From HGM11368 sp051883455 (GTDB lineage Bacteria; Bacillota; Clostridia; Christensenellales; UBA3700), in contig JBJETT010000004.1 in NCBI GenBank assembly GCA_051883455.1, positions 208,490 through 272,489 of the forward strand: a stretch of 64,000 bases of DNA, given 5' to 3'. A program made the position numbers and the translations under genes. The notes below the pieces were generated by a model. It worked only from the letters and a program-made list of their open reading frames with translations, did not search any database and was not told the origin of the DNA. Positions 51,970-60,455 of the stretch are shown here, in pieces; positions within the stretch are counted from its first letter, which is position 1, and every line of letters starts with the position of its first letter.

Positions 51970-54362
51970 TATCTAAGAGTTGCTCCCAATTCTATATCTA
52001 GCTTTTTGAGTATCTTTTCGATTTTGGCGTTGACTTCTTCTTCCGTCAAAGTTCTATCGGCAAGGCGGAATACAAGGTTGATTGCCACGCTCTTTTTATT
52101 CTCGCCAATTGCTTCTTTGTTGCGGTAGATATCGAATATCGAGCAGTCTACCAGCATATTGCCACCGGCTTTCTTGATACATTTGATGATATCGGCAGCC
52201 ATTTTGTCTTCGTCAAGCACCACCGCGATATCTCTCTCAACAGGCGGATACTTGGCAATTTCGCTAAACTTGTAACCGAGGTTGGCAATCTTGTTGAGCA
52301 AGTCTACGTCTATCTCAGCCACGTACATTCTCTCTTTGACGTCCAAGTCGCTGGCTACGCTTGGGTGCACCTCACCGAGATAGCCGAGTCTATAACTACC
52401 CACCATAACGTCGGCGGATCTTCCGCTGTGCATATAAGGGAGCGAGCTTCTCACGAAGTCGGCTTTGATGCCAAAGGCTCTAAGTATTATCTCAATCACG
52501 CCTTTGATAGTGTAATAATCACAGCCTCCACCGTACATACCGAGCGCCATCATGGTAGTTTCGTTAGGTTGAATCGTAGCATCTTGGTTAGGCTCGTATA
52601 CGTGAGCAATCTCAAAGAGTCTTGCCGATTTGTTGCTCTTGAGGCAGTTTTTGGCAAGAGTGCTCATCATACTGTACACGAGTGTCGTCCTCATAACAGA
52701 CACGTCTTCGCCAAGTGGATTGAGAAGCTTTACAGTATTTCTAAGCGGACTGTCCTTGGCAAGCCTCAATGTATCGAAAGCCTTTGGAGAGGTAAAGGAA
52801 TAGGTCAAAATCTCGTTCATTCCTTGGCTTACGGCTATTTCTTTTAGCTTATCCACGTTGATTTGCGCCTCAGTTTTACCACCGCTAGTTTGGTGCGCGC
52901 CGTCCATAAGCGTACAGTTGATATGGTCGTAACCATAGAGTCTGATTATCTCTTCAGCAAGGTCGTTGGCGTTTTCGATATCATCTCTAAAGAATGGTTG
53001 CACGCAAGTGAGTACGCCGTCATCGAGCGTAGTCTTGATTTGCAAAGAATTGAGGATATCTACCATAGTTTGCTCGGGCACTTCGATACCGAGTATTGCG
53101 TTGATTTTAGCGGTAGGCACTTGGATAGTCTTTTCTTCGAGGTTAACGCTCTTTTTGTCTATCGTATCGCCCACGATTTTGCCGTAACCGTACTGAGATA
53201 TGAGCGACAAAGCTCTTCTTAGTCCCATTGATTGACTCTCAAAGTCTATGCCTCTTTCGTATCTAAAGGACGAGTCGCTTCTAAGGTTGAGTTTTCTAGA
53301 CGACCTTCTTATGTTATCTCTTAAAAATTTTGCCGATTCGAATACGATATCTTGGGTATTGTCGTTGATACCGCTATATTCTCCACCCATAATTCCCGCA
53401 ACTGCAACAGGCTTGTTTTGGTCGCAAATAGCAAGAATGCTATCGTCTAGCGTATATTCGTTGCCGTCAAGAGCAGTGATTTTTTCACCGTTATTCGCTC
53501 TTCTAACGACGATATTTTTGCCATCTAAGAGAGCCAAATCGAATGCGTGCATAGGTTGACCAATCTCAATCAGCACGTAGTTGGTGATATCAACTATATT
53601 GTTGATAGGTCTAAGTCCAACTGCTTTGAGTCGCTTTTGAATGATAGGCGCACTGCTCGTAATCTTGATATCTTTGACAACTTGAGCCATATATCTTGGA
53701 CACAAATCGCTAGCAATTACGTCTACCTTGACCTCACTCTCGCCGCCCTCAGCTACTTGATATTCGAGGTTAGGCATTTTGAGTGGTACGCCGAGCACGG
53801 TAGACACTTCTCTTGCTATGCCAAGCACGCTATTGCAGTCGCTACGGTTGGCAGTTACGCCGATATCCAAAATCACGTCGTCGTAGCCAAGTACTTGAGT
53901 AATATCCGTGCCGAGTGGTGCCGTTTCGCTATTCATAATAAGTATTCCGTACACGCTTGCGCCCTTGTAATCGGCTTCGGTCAGCATCAATTCTTCGCCC
54001 GAGCACAACATACCGTTGGACTCAACACCGCGAAGCTTGCCCTTTTTGATAACTTGTCCCGTCGGAAGTAGCGAGTTGTCCAAAGCAACGGGCACGATAT
54101 CGCCCTCGGCTATGTTGCTTGCGCCCGTTACTATTTGCACGAGTTCTTCTTTTCCTACGTTGACGGAGCAAATCTTAAGTTTGTCTGCGTCGGGATGCTT
54201 GACAACCTTTTCGAGTTTTCCGAGCACGACGTTCCTAAAATTTTTGCCTTGTTCTATTACTTCTTCTACTTCAAAGCCCGCGCTTACGAGTTTTTTGCAC
54301 AATTCGTCAAGGCTTACGTTGATATCTACAAAATCTTTTAGCCAATTTAGTGAAACTTTCAT
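51969..54362 (-). CDS. pheT: Phenylalanyl-tRNA synthetase beta subunit
   Basis: A 797-residue subunit of the alpha2-beta2 enzyme. Domains in order: EMAP-like tRNA-binding (about 38-150), B3/4 editing domain, B5, catalytic-like core and a C-terminal FDX-ACB domain (PPVERDIAVVLDEDKMAADI). Full length. It lies 12 bases after pheS and is under the Phe T-box. Confidence 0.97.
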   Translation of the reverse strand: MKVSLNWLKDFVDINVSLDELCKKLVSAGFEVEEVIEQGKNFRNVVLGKLEKVVKHPDADKLKICSVNVGKEELVQIVTGASNIAEGDIVPVALDNSLLPTGQVIKKGKLRGVESNGMLCSGEELMLTEADYKGASVYGILIMNSETAPLGTDITQVLGYDDVILDIGVTANRSDCNSVLGIAREVSTVLGVPLKMPNLEYQVAEGGESEVKVDVIASDLCPRYMAQVVKDIKITSSAPIIQKRLKAVGLRPINNIVDITNYVLIEIGQPMHAFDLALLDGKNIVVRRANNGEKITALDGNEYTLDDSILAICDQNKPVAVAGIMGGEYSGINDNTQDIVFESAKFLRDNIRRSSRKLNLRSDSSFRYERGIDFESQSMGLRRALSLISQYGYGKIVGDTIDKKSVNLEEKTIQVPTAKINAILGIEVPEQTMVDILNSLQIKTTLDDGVLTCVQPFFRDDIENANDLAEEIIRLYGYDHINCTLMDGAHQTSGGKTEAQINVDKLKEIAVSQGMNEILTYSFTSPKAFDTLRLAKDSPLRNTVKLLNPLGEDVSVMRTTLVYSMMSTLAKNCLKSNKSARLFEIAHVYEPNQDATIQPNETTMMALGMYGGGCDYYTIKGVIEIILRAFGIKADFVRSSLPYMHSGRSADVMVGSYRLGYLGEVHPSVASDLDVKERMYVAEIDVDLLNKIANLGYKFSEIAKYPPVERDIAVVLDEDKMAADIIKCIKKAGGNMLVDCSIFDIYRNKEAIGENKKSVAINLVFRLADRTLTEEEVNAKIEKILKKLDIELGATLR

Positions 54363-54374
54363 ATCCTACTCCTT

Positions 54375-55394
54375 TTACTTAAACTCTTTGAGAAAACGTA
54401 CGTCGTTGTCAAAAAGAATACGCATATCAGGTATGCCGTACTTGATCATGGCAATTCTTTCGATACCAAGACCAAAGGCAAATCCCGAATACTCTTTGCT
54501 GTCAATTCCGCAGTTGTCAAGCACCTTTGGATTGACAATACCTGCGCCCAAAATCTCTATCCAACCCGTGCCCTTACATATACGGCAACCCTTGCCGTGG
54601 CACACCGAGCAAGTTACGTCAACCTCTACGCTAGGCTCGGTAAACGGGAAGTAAGAAGGTCTTAGACGAGTCTTGGTGTTGCTGTCAAAGAGCTGTTGAG
54701 CAAACTTCTCGAGTATGCCCTTGAGGTCGCACAAGGTGATGTTTTTGTCCACGACCAAACCCTCGATTTGCTGGAACATAGGGCTATGCGTTGCGTCGTC
54801 GTCAGGTCTATATACTTTGCCCGGGCAAATAATTCTAATAGGAGGCTTTTGCGACGTCATCGTACGCACTTGCACCGGGGAAGTGTGAGTGCGCAACAAC
54901 ATGTCGTCACTGATATAGAAGGTGTCTTGCATATCTCTTGCCGGGTGGTCCTTAGGAATATTGAGGGCTTGGAAGTTGAAAAAGTCAAGCTCAATCTCAG
55001 GTCCTTGCGCAATCGAAAAGCCTAAGCCCGTAAATATATCTATTATTTGATTTTGCACGAGTGTAGTCGGATGCAAACTACCTCTTTGGCACACGCCGCT
55101 ATCCAAAGTAACGTCCACAGCCTCTTTCTGCATCTTATCTTCTAGCTCTTTGCTTGCAAGCTCGGCTTGTTTGGATGCGATAAGCTCCTCTATCGTGTCC
55201 CTTGCCACGTTGACTAGCTTACCAATCTCGGGTCTTTGCTCGGCAGGCACGTCCTTCATGCCCTTGAGAAGAGCCGTAAGTTCGCCGTTTTTGCCCAAAA
55301 ATTTGACTTTGGCATTGTTGACGTCCATCACGCTGACACAAGCGCCTACCACTTGTCTAGCGTCCTCGATGAGCAAATCAATTCTCTCTTTCAT
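54375..55394 (-). CDS. pheS: Phenylalanyl-tRNA synthetase alpha subunit
   Basis: A 339-residue catalytic subunit. After an N-terminal coiled coil, class II motifs are seen in HPARDMQDTFYI (motif 1/2 region), RTHTSPVQVRTM, FQQIEGLVVD and the motif 3 region GFAFGLGIERIAMIKYGI. The Shine-Dalgarno GGGAG precedes ATG. It is the first gene behind the T-box leader. Confidence 0.97.
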   Translation of the reverse strand: MKERIDLLIEDARQVVGACVSVMDVNNAKVKFLGKNGELTALLKGMKDVPAEQRPEIGKLVNVARDTIEELIASKQAELASKELEDKMQKEAVDVTLDSGVCQRGSLHPTTLVQNQIIDIFTGLGFSIAQGPEIELDFFNFQALNIPKDHPARDMQDTFYISDDMLLRTHTSPVQVRTMTSQKPPIRIICPGKVYRPDDDATHSPMFQQIEGLVVDKNITLCDLKGILEKFAQQLFDSNTKTRLRPSYFPFTEPSVEVDVTCSVCHGKGCRICKGTGWIEILGAGIVNPKVLDNCGIDSKEYSGFAFGLGIERIAMIKYGIPDMRILFDNDVRFLKEFK

Positions 55395-55590
55395 ACACTT
55401 TTACTCCCTTTGTATCATTGTGTTATTTGTAATATTTTTGTTGATATTTTGACATTTATGATTAGTAATAAACCTCTCTTTGCTTACAATACAATCTATT
55501 TTTGTCTAACTTTATATTTCGTATTAATTATTACTAATGCATATCTCGCTACTAAGGCAACTACGTTACTATTAGTAAAAAGTATATAAC

Positions 55591-55816
55591 AACGACGCCC
55601 CCAAATTAGGGCGTCGTTGACGCTGTACCACCTAAATTCACCGAAAAATCGGCCTTATTGCGCTATAACGGGCGACCGTCCTCGCTTACTCTGTTACATT
55701 TGGGCAAGGCTGCTCCGAGGTGAATTGGGTCAGTGCACTCGTCAGTCGTTCTTTCAGCCCACGAAACGACCTCTCTAAGACTATGCCAAAGACCTACTTG
55801 TCCTCTTCTACGCTTT
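55591..55816 (-). promoter_or_regulatory. T-box leader specific for tRNA-Phe, controlling pheST
   Basis: On the minus strand a stem I with GAGG/CCTC and GGTC/GACC helices bounds a specifier loop containing UUC (55724-55722), the Phe codon, followed by A. The conserved antiterminator sequence AGGTGGTACAGCG is at 55633-55621. The terminator stem AACGACGCCC/GGGCGTCGTT (55618-55591) follows, with a T-rich tail. Uncharged tRNA-Phe should stabilise the antiterminator and raise expression of pheS and the genes behind it. A 197-bp AT-rich stretch separates the terminator from pheS. Confidence 0.92.
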
Positions 55817-55822
55817 GCAATA

Positions 55823-55851
55823 ATTGTACCACCAAAAATCGCTAAATGCAA
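55823..55851 (-). promoter_or_regulatory. Promoter of the pheST T-box operon
   Basis: On the minus strand TTGCAT (55851-55846), 17-bp spacer ending in TGG, TACAAT (55828-55823). Transcription starts near 55816, at the beginning of the T-box. Confidence 0.75.
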
Positions 55852-55938
55852 GTTTTATGGACACAAATTTTTGAATTAAGTGGTCAAAACGCAGTATTTT
55901 CGGTACTTTTTGAAGAAAGAATTTTTTTACTAAAATTC

Positions 55939-56125
55939 ATTCGATGATTTTGGAACAAAACGAAAAACCAAATATTAGTTGATGCGAAGATTTTGAAGCA
56001 AAACTAAACGTAAAAACAAAATGTTAGTAGATTTGAAGATTTCGAAGCAAAGCATAATGAAAAACTAAAAATTAGTTGATTCGTAGATTTTGAAGCAAAA
56101 CTAAACGTAAAAGTAATATTAGTTG
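55939..56125. repeat. Four degenerate tandem repeats of about 43-49 bp
   Basis: Units begin near 55939, 55982, 56031 and 56079. The shared pattern on the plus strand is ATTCG-AGATTTTGAAGCAAAAC, then TAAACGTAAAA and AATATTAGTTG. They lie between the end of yunB and the pheST promoter. They do not form an ORF, and their function is unknown. Confidence 0.75.
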
Positions 56126-56799
56126 AGTTGTAAGAGTTTATCTTGATTTTGTAGATAAACTTCGGGGACTTTGCCGACTATCACGCTCTCAGCTACGACA
56201 ATCTTAGTCTTGACGTACAAATCTTTGACGTAGAGAGGCAAAATCATCTTGACCCTAGCAGTTACGTCAACGAAAATACTGTGCCTAGTTTGGTTGATTG
56301 ACACGCCGTCAAACTTTGAAGATAGTTTACACTCTACGTGTCCAATCGGCTTGACCTCAATCTCTATGTTTTTGCCCAGTTGAGCAAGCATAAGACTGCC
56401 CGTAATTGCGTAAAATGGCACGTTGTAAATCTTTTCTTTGCATAAATTGTTGACGTTGATTTGCGTCTTTTCCGTCAAGTCGCATAGCAAAAGATTGACC
56501 ATGAGCATATTGACGTTGATGAGGGATACGTTGCCGTCGCTCCCCACTGCAATCTCTACAAAGTTGTCGTAATCGCGATAAGCGTCGTTGTCCGCCAAAA
56601 TTTTGAGAACGGCATTGTTGATACCGTCGACTAGCTCTGCCGTTATGTTAGCCGAAGTGTATTCGTCCACAAAGTCGATAAGGTTACTTCTTGCGACGAT
56701 GTAGGAATATACGCTCAAAACAACTATAAGCACTACAAGAACCACATAAACGACCACAAATCGTTTTGTTCTACTCTTTTTGGATTTACAATCTCTCAC
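56119..56799 (-). CDS. yunB: YunB-like sporulation protein
   Basis: A 226-residue protein with an N-terminal membrane helix (FVVVYVVLVVLIVVLSVYSYIV) and an extracytoplasmic domain. The C-terminal family motif is clear: SKFDGVSINQTRHSIFVDVTARVKMILPL, then KIVVAESVIVGKVPEVYL. YunB is a sigma-E-controlled protein needed for efficient sporulation in B. subtilis, with unknown biochemistry. It starts with GTG and has no evident Shine-Dalgarno. It lies downstream of the spoVA genes. Confidence 0.88.
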   Translation of the reverse strand: MRDCKSKKSRTKRFVVVYVVLVVLIVVLSVYSYIVARSNLIDFVDEYTSANITAELVDGINNAVLKILADNDAYRDYDNFVEIAVGSDGNVSLINVNMLMVNLLLCDLTEKTQINVNNLCKEKIYNVPFYAITGSLMLAQLGKNIEIEVKPIGHVECKLSSKFDGVSINQTRHSIFVDVTARVKMILPLYVKDLYVKTKIVVAESVIVGKVPEVYLQNQDKLLQLN

Positions 56800-56971
56800 A
56801 CTATACTATATGCCGACAAATTTGTATTGACGCATTAGAGCATATAACGACGCAAATTCTTAGATTAAGCATTAACTTGCGATTGAAAGCTAATGGTTAG
56901 GATTGTTAGCTAAAAAAATACGTGCGTATAATTGATAGTATTATATTCAATAAAATTATTATAATATTTTT

Positions 56972-57022
56972 GATTATTTAGAAGTATTTTTGATATAATG
57001 GCATCAAAAATACTAAATAATC
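56972..57022. repeat. Long AT-rich inverted repeat, about 20 bp arms with a 3-nt bulge
   Basis: GATTATTT-AGA-AGTATTTTTGAT (56972-56994) pairs with ATCAAAAATACT-AAATAATC (57003-57022) around ATAATGGC. It sits between spoVAE and yunB. Neither strand has a T-run directly behind the stem, so a standard terminator is doubtful. Confidence 0.7.
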
Positions 57023-57074
57023 GCATTGTTGACGATTGTCAGTTTAGATAAAAGAAGGTAGTCAATAAGACGTA

Positions 57075-57443
57075 TTACCTCTTGTTAGGGTGCGACTTGA
57101 ATATTAGTGCAAATATAAAGCCGAATACTATTGCAGCCGTCAAACCGCCGCTTACCGCCGCCATACCGCCCGTGCAAGCTTGCAACAATCCTTCTTTAGC
57201 GCCTTCGATTGCGCCCTTGACCAAAGAGCTACCAAAGCCAACTATTGGTACGGTTATGCCTGCTTTGCCAAACTCTTCTATATATTTGAATAGTCCCACG
57301 GCTTCTAGCACTGCTCCCAGAAGTAAAAAGCTGACCAAAATTCTAGCCGAAGTTATTTTGGTCTTATTGATTAGTATTTGACCAATAAGGCAAACTACCC
57401 CGCCTACCAAAAATACTCTAAGATATAATAAAACGTGTTCCAT
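57075..57443 (-). CDS. spoVAE: Stage V sporulation protein AE
   Basis: A 122-residue polytopic membrane protein of the SpoVA dipicolinic-acid channel. Hydrophobic segments include VFLVGGVVCLIGQILI and a Gly-rich stretch with VPIVGFGSSLVKGAIEGAKEGLLQACTGGMAAVSGGLTAAIVFGFIFAL. The length is normal. It is separated from spoVAD by 264 bp occupied by two copies of the spoVAD 3' end, which is unusual. Confidence 0.93.
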   Translation of the reverse strand: MEHVLLYLRVFLVGGVVCLIGQILINKTKITSARILVSFLLLGAVLEAVGLFKYIEEFGKAGITVPIVGFGSSLVKGAIEGAKEGLLQACTGGMAAVSGGLTAAIVFGFIFALIFKSHPNKR

Positions 57444-57461
57444 ATATTTTCCTTTTATTAG

Positions 57462-57707
57462 TTAGTCGATTTGTATCGTCACTAAACATACGATTGTCCT
57501 ACACTCTCGCATTTGACGGTACGTTCTCGTCTTGCAAATGATAATCCTTAGACAACGACGCTACGCCACACGAACAATAATAAGTTAGTCGATTTGTATC
57601 GTCACTAAACATACGATTGTCCTACACTCTCGCATTTGACGGTACGTTCTAGCTTTGTAGATGATAATCCTTAGACAACAAAGCATCTCTACACGAACAA
57701 TTATTAG
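57462..57707 (-). repeat. Two tandem 123-bp copies of the spoVAD 3' end
   Basis: The last codons and stop of spoVAD recur downstream with a period of exactly 123 bp (plus-strand TTAGTCGATTTGTATCGTCAC at 57462, 57585 and, in the gene itself, 57708). The two extra copies resemble each other more than the gene and contain a short insertion relative to it. They are not translated from spoVAD because its stop precedes them. Confidence 0.88.
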
Positions 57708-58706
57708 TTAGTCGATTTGTATCGTCACCGCATGAGCTATTGCGGGTATACTCTCGCCTTGCAAAGGAGAGTCCTTAGATAATAGCGCTCCCGTTGGTAC
57801 GAACAAAATCTTTCGTAGTTGTCGAGAACACAGCATTGGATAGAAATAGGAGCAAAATACTAGCGAACAACAGCCTGCGCCCGATCCGCCTTGTCCAGCC
57901 TTTTGGTCTTTACTGTACACTATCGAGCCACAATCGTTGAGATTGTCCGCCTCTACGCCCTCTTTAGCCAACAAATAGTGCAAAGTTTCTCGTCCAAATC
58001 TACCCAAATCGCCCGTGATAATCAGGTCATAATCTTTGGGTGTCGTGCCTGTTGCATTTAGATGAGCATAGATAGTATCGAACGCCGCAGGCGCCATTGC
58101 AGCTCCCATATTGTTGACGTCACTACACTTTAGGTCAACAATCTTGCCCACGGTATATTCGCTGATATAAGGCTTGTCACTCGGCTCTTTTGTAAGCAAA
58201 ACGCAACCGCTACCCGTTACCGTCATCTGCGACTCGGGCGTAGGTTGAGTGCCTAGCTCCAAAGGATAGCGATATTGTCTCTCAGCCGTGGCAAAGTGTG
58301 AGCTTGTAATGGCAATGACTTTGTTCATATCGTTATTGATTAGGTTGCTAGCCACGATGAGCGACTCGCCAAAAGTTGCGCAAGCATTGTATAATCCCAT
58401 AAACGGCACTTCAAACTCTCTAGCACTAAAGCTCGTTGGCATGATTTGGTTGATGAGGTCGCCGCCGACTATACAGTCTACCTCGTGTTGATTAAGTCCC
58501 GCCTTGTCAAGACAGTTTTGGATATTGGTCTTTTGCATTTTAATTTCTGCCATTTCGTGAGTTTTACAGCCCCACATATCGTCTTCTATTATCGTATCTA
58601 TGAATTGGTGTAACTTGCCCTTGCCTTCATAACTGCCCGCAATAGTTGCAACGGTGTCTACATAGACCTTTTTTTCTAATTTGTAAGTTGACTCTCCAAC
58701 TCTCAT
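57708..58706 (-). CDS. spoVAD: Stage V sporulation protein AD
   Basis: A 332-residue thiolase-fold protein that binds dipicolinic acid and helps its uptake into the spore. Typical segments are EDDMWGCKTHEMAEIKMQ, LINQIMPTSFSAREFEVPFMGLYNACATFGE and a C-terminal GAGCCSLVFCSYFYP. It begins nine bases after the spoVAC stop. Its last 30 or so codons are duplicated downstream. Confidence 0.96.
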   Translation of the reverse strand: MRVGESTYKLEKKVYVDTVATIAGSYEGKGKLHQFIDTIIEDDMWGCKTHEMAEIKMQKTNIQNCLDKAGLNQHEVDCIVGGDLINQIMPTSFSAREFEVPFMGLYNACATFGESLIVASNLINNDMNKVIAITSSHFATAERQYRYPLELGTQPTPESQMTVTGSGCVLLTKEPSDKPYISEYTVGKIVDLKCSDVNNMGAAMAPAAFDTIYAHLNATGTTPKDYDLIITGDLGRFGRETLHYLLAKEGVEADNLNDCGSIVYSKDQKAGQGGSGAGCCSLVFCSYFYPMLCSRQLRKILFVPTGALLSKDSPLQGESIPAIAHAVTIQID

Positions 58707-58714
58707 ATTTCACC

Positions 58715-59161
58715 TCAAAACAAGCCGATAATATAATAAATAATACCTACGGCTACCGATACTCCCACACCTGACACGATGATAGGACCTGCTACGAGGA
58801 ACATCTTAGCCATTGTGCCGAATATTATGCCTTCTTTTCTAAATTCTATCGCCGGTGATACGACGGAATTGGCAAAACCCGTGATAGGTATTATAGTGCC
58901 GGCACCGGCATACGCGCCGAGCTTGTCGTACCAACCTAGTCCCGTAAAAAACGAGCCTAAAAAAATCATCGTTATGCTTGTTAGTGTAGCGACATCTTTG
59001 GTCTCCCACTTGGGGAACAAATAAGTGTAGAGGTCGCTAAAACCTTGACCTATCATACAAATTATTCCGCCTACTACGAACGCTACGGTTAAAGTCAATA
59101 ATTCGTTGCTCTTTTGCGCGTTTTGGTGTACATACTCTTGATATTGCTCGCTATCTATCAT
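58715..59161 (-). CDS. spoVAC: Stage V sporulation protein AC
   Basis: A 148-residue polytopic membrane protein of the SpoVA channel. Recognisable are LTLTVAFVVGGIICMIGQGFSDLY and VPITGFANSVVSPAIEFRKEGIIFG-like motif (IIPITGFANSVV here). Its ATG overlaps the stop of a 32-codon ORF as TAATG. SpoVAA and SpoVAB are absent, as in most Clostridia. Confidence 0.95.
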   Translation of the reverse strand: MIDSEQYQEYVHQNAQKSNELLTLTVAFVVGGIICMIGQGFSDLYTYLFPKWETKDVATLTSITMIFLGSFFTGLGWYDKLGAYAGAGTIIPITGFANSVVSPAIEFRKEGIIFGTMAKMFLVAGPIIVSGVGVSVAVGIIYYIIGLF

Positions 59162-59259
59162 TATTTTCCCTCTCTTTCGGTCGGCTCTATGCGCCTAATT
59201 TCGATGTCTTCCAAGTTATCTCTGACGAAGACACTCTTAAACCCCTTTATTTTTTGCAT
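59161..59259 (-). CDS. 32-residue small ORF coupled to spoVAC, unknown function
   Basis: The frame reads MQKIKGFKSVFVRDNLEDIE and then IRRIEPTEREGK before TAA. It has TAGGAG about eight bases before its ATG, and the TAA overlaps the spoVAC ATG (TAATG), the arrangement of translationally coupled genes. It lies between sigF and spoVAC. The peptide is charged, without membrane segments. It may be a leader peptide that couples spoVAC translation or a small sporulation protein. I know no family for it. Confidence 0.55.
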   Translation of the reverse strand: MQKIKGFKSVFVRDNLEDIEIRRIEPTEREGK

Positions 59260-59296
59260 AAAAAAACTCCTACCTATATTGTTGACTAGTAGGGGT
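59260..59296 (-). terminator. Terminator-like hairpin before the small ORF, overlapping its ribosome-binding site
   Basis: On the minus strand ACCCCTA and TAGGAGT pair with one mismatch around a 17-nt loop, followed by TTTTTTT and ATG. It could end sigF transcripts; the 3' arm contains the GGAG used by the small ORF. The stem is weak. Confidence 0.45.
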
Positions 59297-59306
59297 CTTT
59301 TATTCC

Positions 59307-60023
59307 TTAACTGAGAGCTTTTCTCAATTCTTTGAGCACTTTGCTCTCAATTCGTGATATTTGCACCTGCGAAACGCCCAGGATATTAGCAATTTCGCTC
59401 TGCGTTTTGTCCCTATAATACCTTAGAACTATGACGTTACGCTCTCGCTCGGGAAGTGATTTGATTACGTCTTTGAGCATTATTTTGTCAAGCATATCGT
59501 TTTCGCCTTGCCCGTCTGAGAGCTTGTCCAGCACGCATCCCTTGGAGTCGTCATCGTACTTTTCGTAGATAGACACGGGATACTTGGAGCTGTCCAACGC
59601 AAAGACGGCTTCGTGCACGTCGACGTCAAAATGCTCCGCTATTTCTTCAATACTTGGTTGCCTATCGTTTTGTTGACAAAATTCCGATATATAGGCTTGC
59701 ATTTTGGAATTGAGAAGCTTGACCATTCTACTGACCTTGATTGCGCCGTCGTCTCTGATATACCTCTTGATTTCTCCAGCAATCATCGGTACTGCGTAGG
59801 TAGAAAATCGCACGTTGTAACTGCAGTCAAAATTGCTGACGGCTTTGACAAAGCCTAGCGAGCCTAGCTGTAACAAGTCGTCGTATTCGATTTGACGATT
59901 TTTGTAGCGCTTCGCTATGCTTTTGACAAGCGGCAAATTGTTGACAAGCAATTCGGTCAAGGCTTGTTTGTCGCCCTCTTGTGCTTGTTTTATAAGCTTG
60001 ATTGTCGTGTCGTGGTCAAGCAT
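59307..60023 (-). CDS. sigF: RNA polymerase sigma-F factor
   Basis: A 238-residue forespore-specific sigma factor. Region 2 contains YDDLLQLGSLGFVKAVSNFDCSYNVRFSTYAVPMIAGEIKRYIRDDG, region 4 ends with YYRDKTQSEIANILGVSQVQISRIESKVL. The spoIIAA-spoIIAB-sigF order identifies it as sigma-F rather than sigma-G. It overlaps spoIIAB by one base. Confidence 0.96.
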   Translation of the reverse strand: MLDHDTTIKLIKQAQEGDKQALTELLVNNLPLVKSIAKRYKNRQIEYDDLLQLGSLGFVKAVSNFDCSYNVRFSTYAVPMIAGEIKRYIRDDGAIKVSRMVKLLNSKMQAYISEFCQQNDRQPSIEEIAEHFDVDVHEAVFALDSSKYPVSIYEKYDDDSKGCVLDKLSDGQGENDMLDKIMLKDVIKSLPERERNVIVLRYYRDKTQSEIANILGVSQVQISRIESKVLKELRKALS

Positions 60024-60448
60024 CAGTTGTCCTCTTTGATTATTTTGGTCATAACCACTCTAGTACCACTGCCTACTTGCGAAGTGACGGTGACGCTATC
60101 CATAAAGGTATTCATGAGCGTAAAGCCCATTCCGCTACGCTCTTGCTCGGGACGAGTAGTAAAAAAGGGTTGCATTGCCTTTTCGACGTCCTCGATACCT
60201 TTGCCGTGGTCCTCTATAATTATTGACGCTACGCCCTTTTCTAAACTCACTTCTACGGCAATTGTTTGTTGTTCGTCACGACTATATGCGTGCACTACGC
60301 AGTTAGTAAATGCTTCGGAAACCGCCGTTTTGATTTCGTCCAGTTGCTCGAGCGTTGGATTGAGATGAGCGCAAAACGCCGAAACGGTGCTTCTTACAAA
60401 AGCCTCGTTGGAAGACAACGCCGATATTTGCATACAAAATTTGTTCAT
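60023..60448 (-). CDS. spoIIAB: Anti-sigma-F factor SpoIIAB
   Basis: A 141-residue GHKL-type kinase that holds sigma-F inactive and phosphorylates SpoIIAA. N-box TAVSEAFTNCVVHAY and G1-box IIEDHGKGIEDVEKAMQPFFTTRPEQERSGMGFTLM are complete. The Shine-Dalgarno GAGG precedes ATG; the gene starts seven bases after spoIIAA. Confidence 0.96.
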   Translation of the reverse strand: MNKFCMQISALSSNEAFVRSTVSAFCAHLNPTLEQLDEIKTAVSEAFTNCVVHAYSRDEQQTIAVEVSLEKGVASIIIEDHGKGIEDVEKAMQPFFTTRPEQERSGMGFTLMNTFMDSVTVTSQVGSGTRVVMTKIIKEDN

Positions 60449-60455
60449 AATTACC

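Noticed and set aside
55663..55851. 62-codon frame overlapping the T-box
   Set aside because: It lies inside the structured leader RNA and has no ribosome-binding site or homology.
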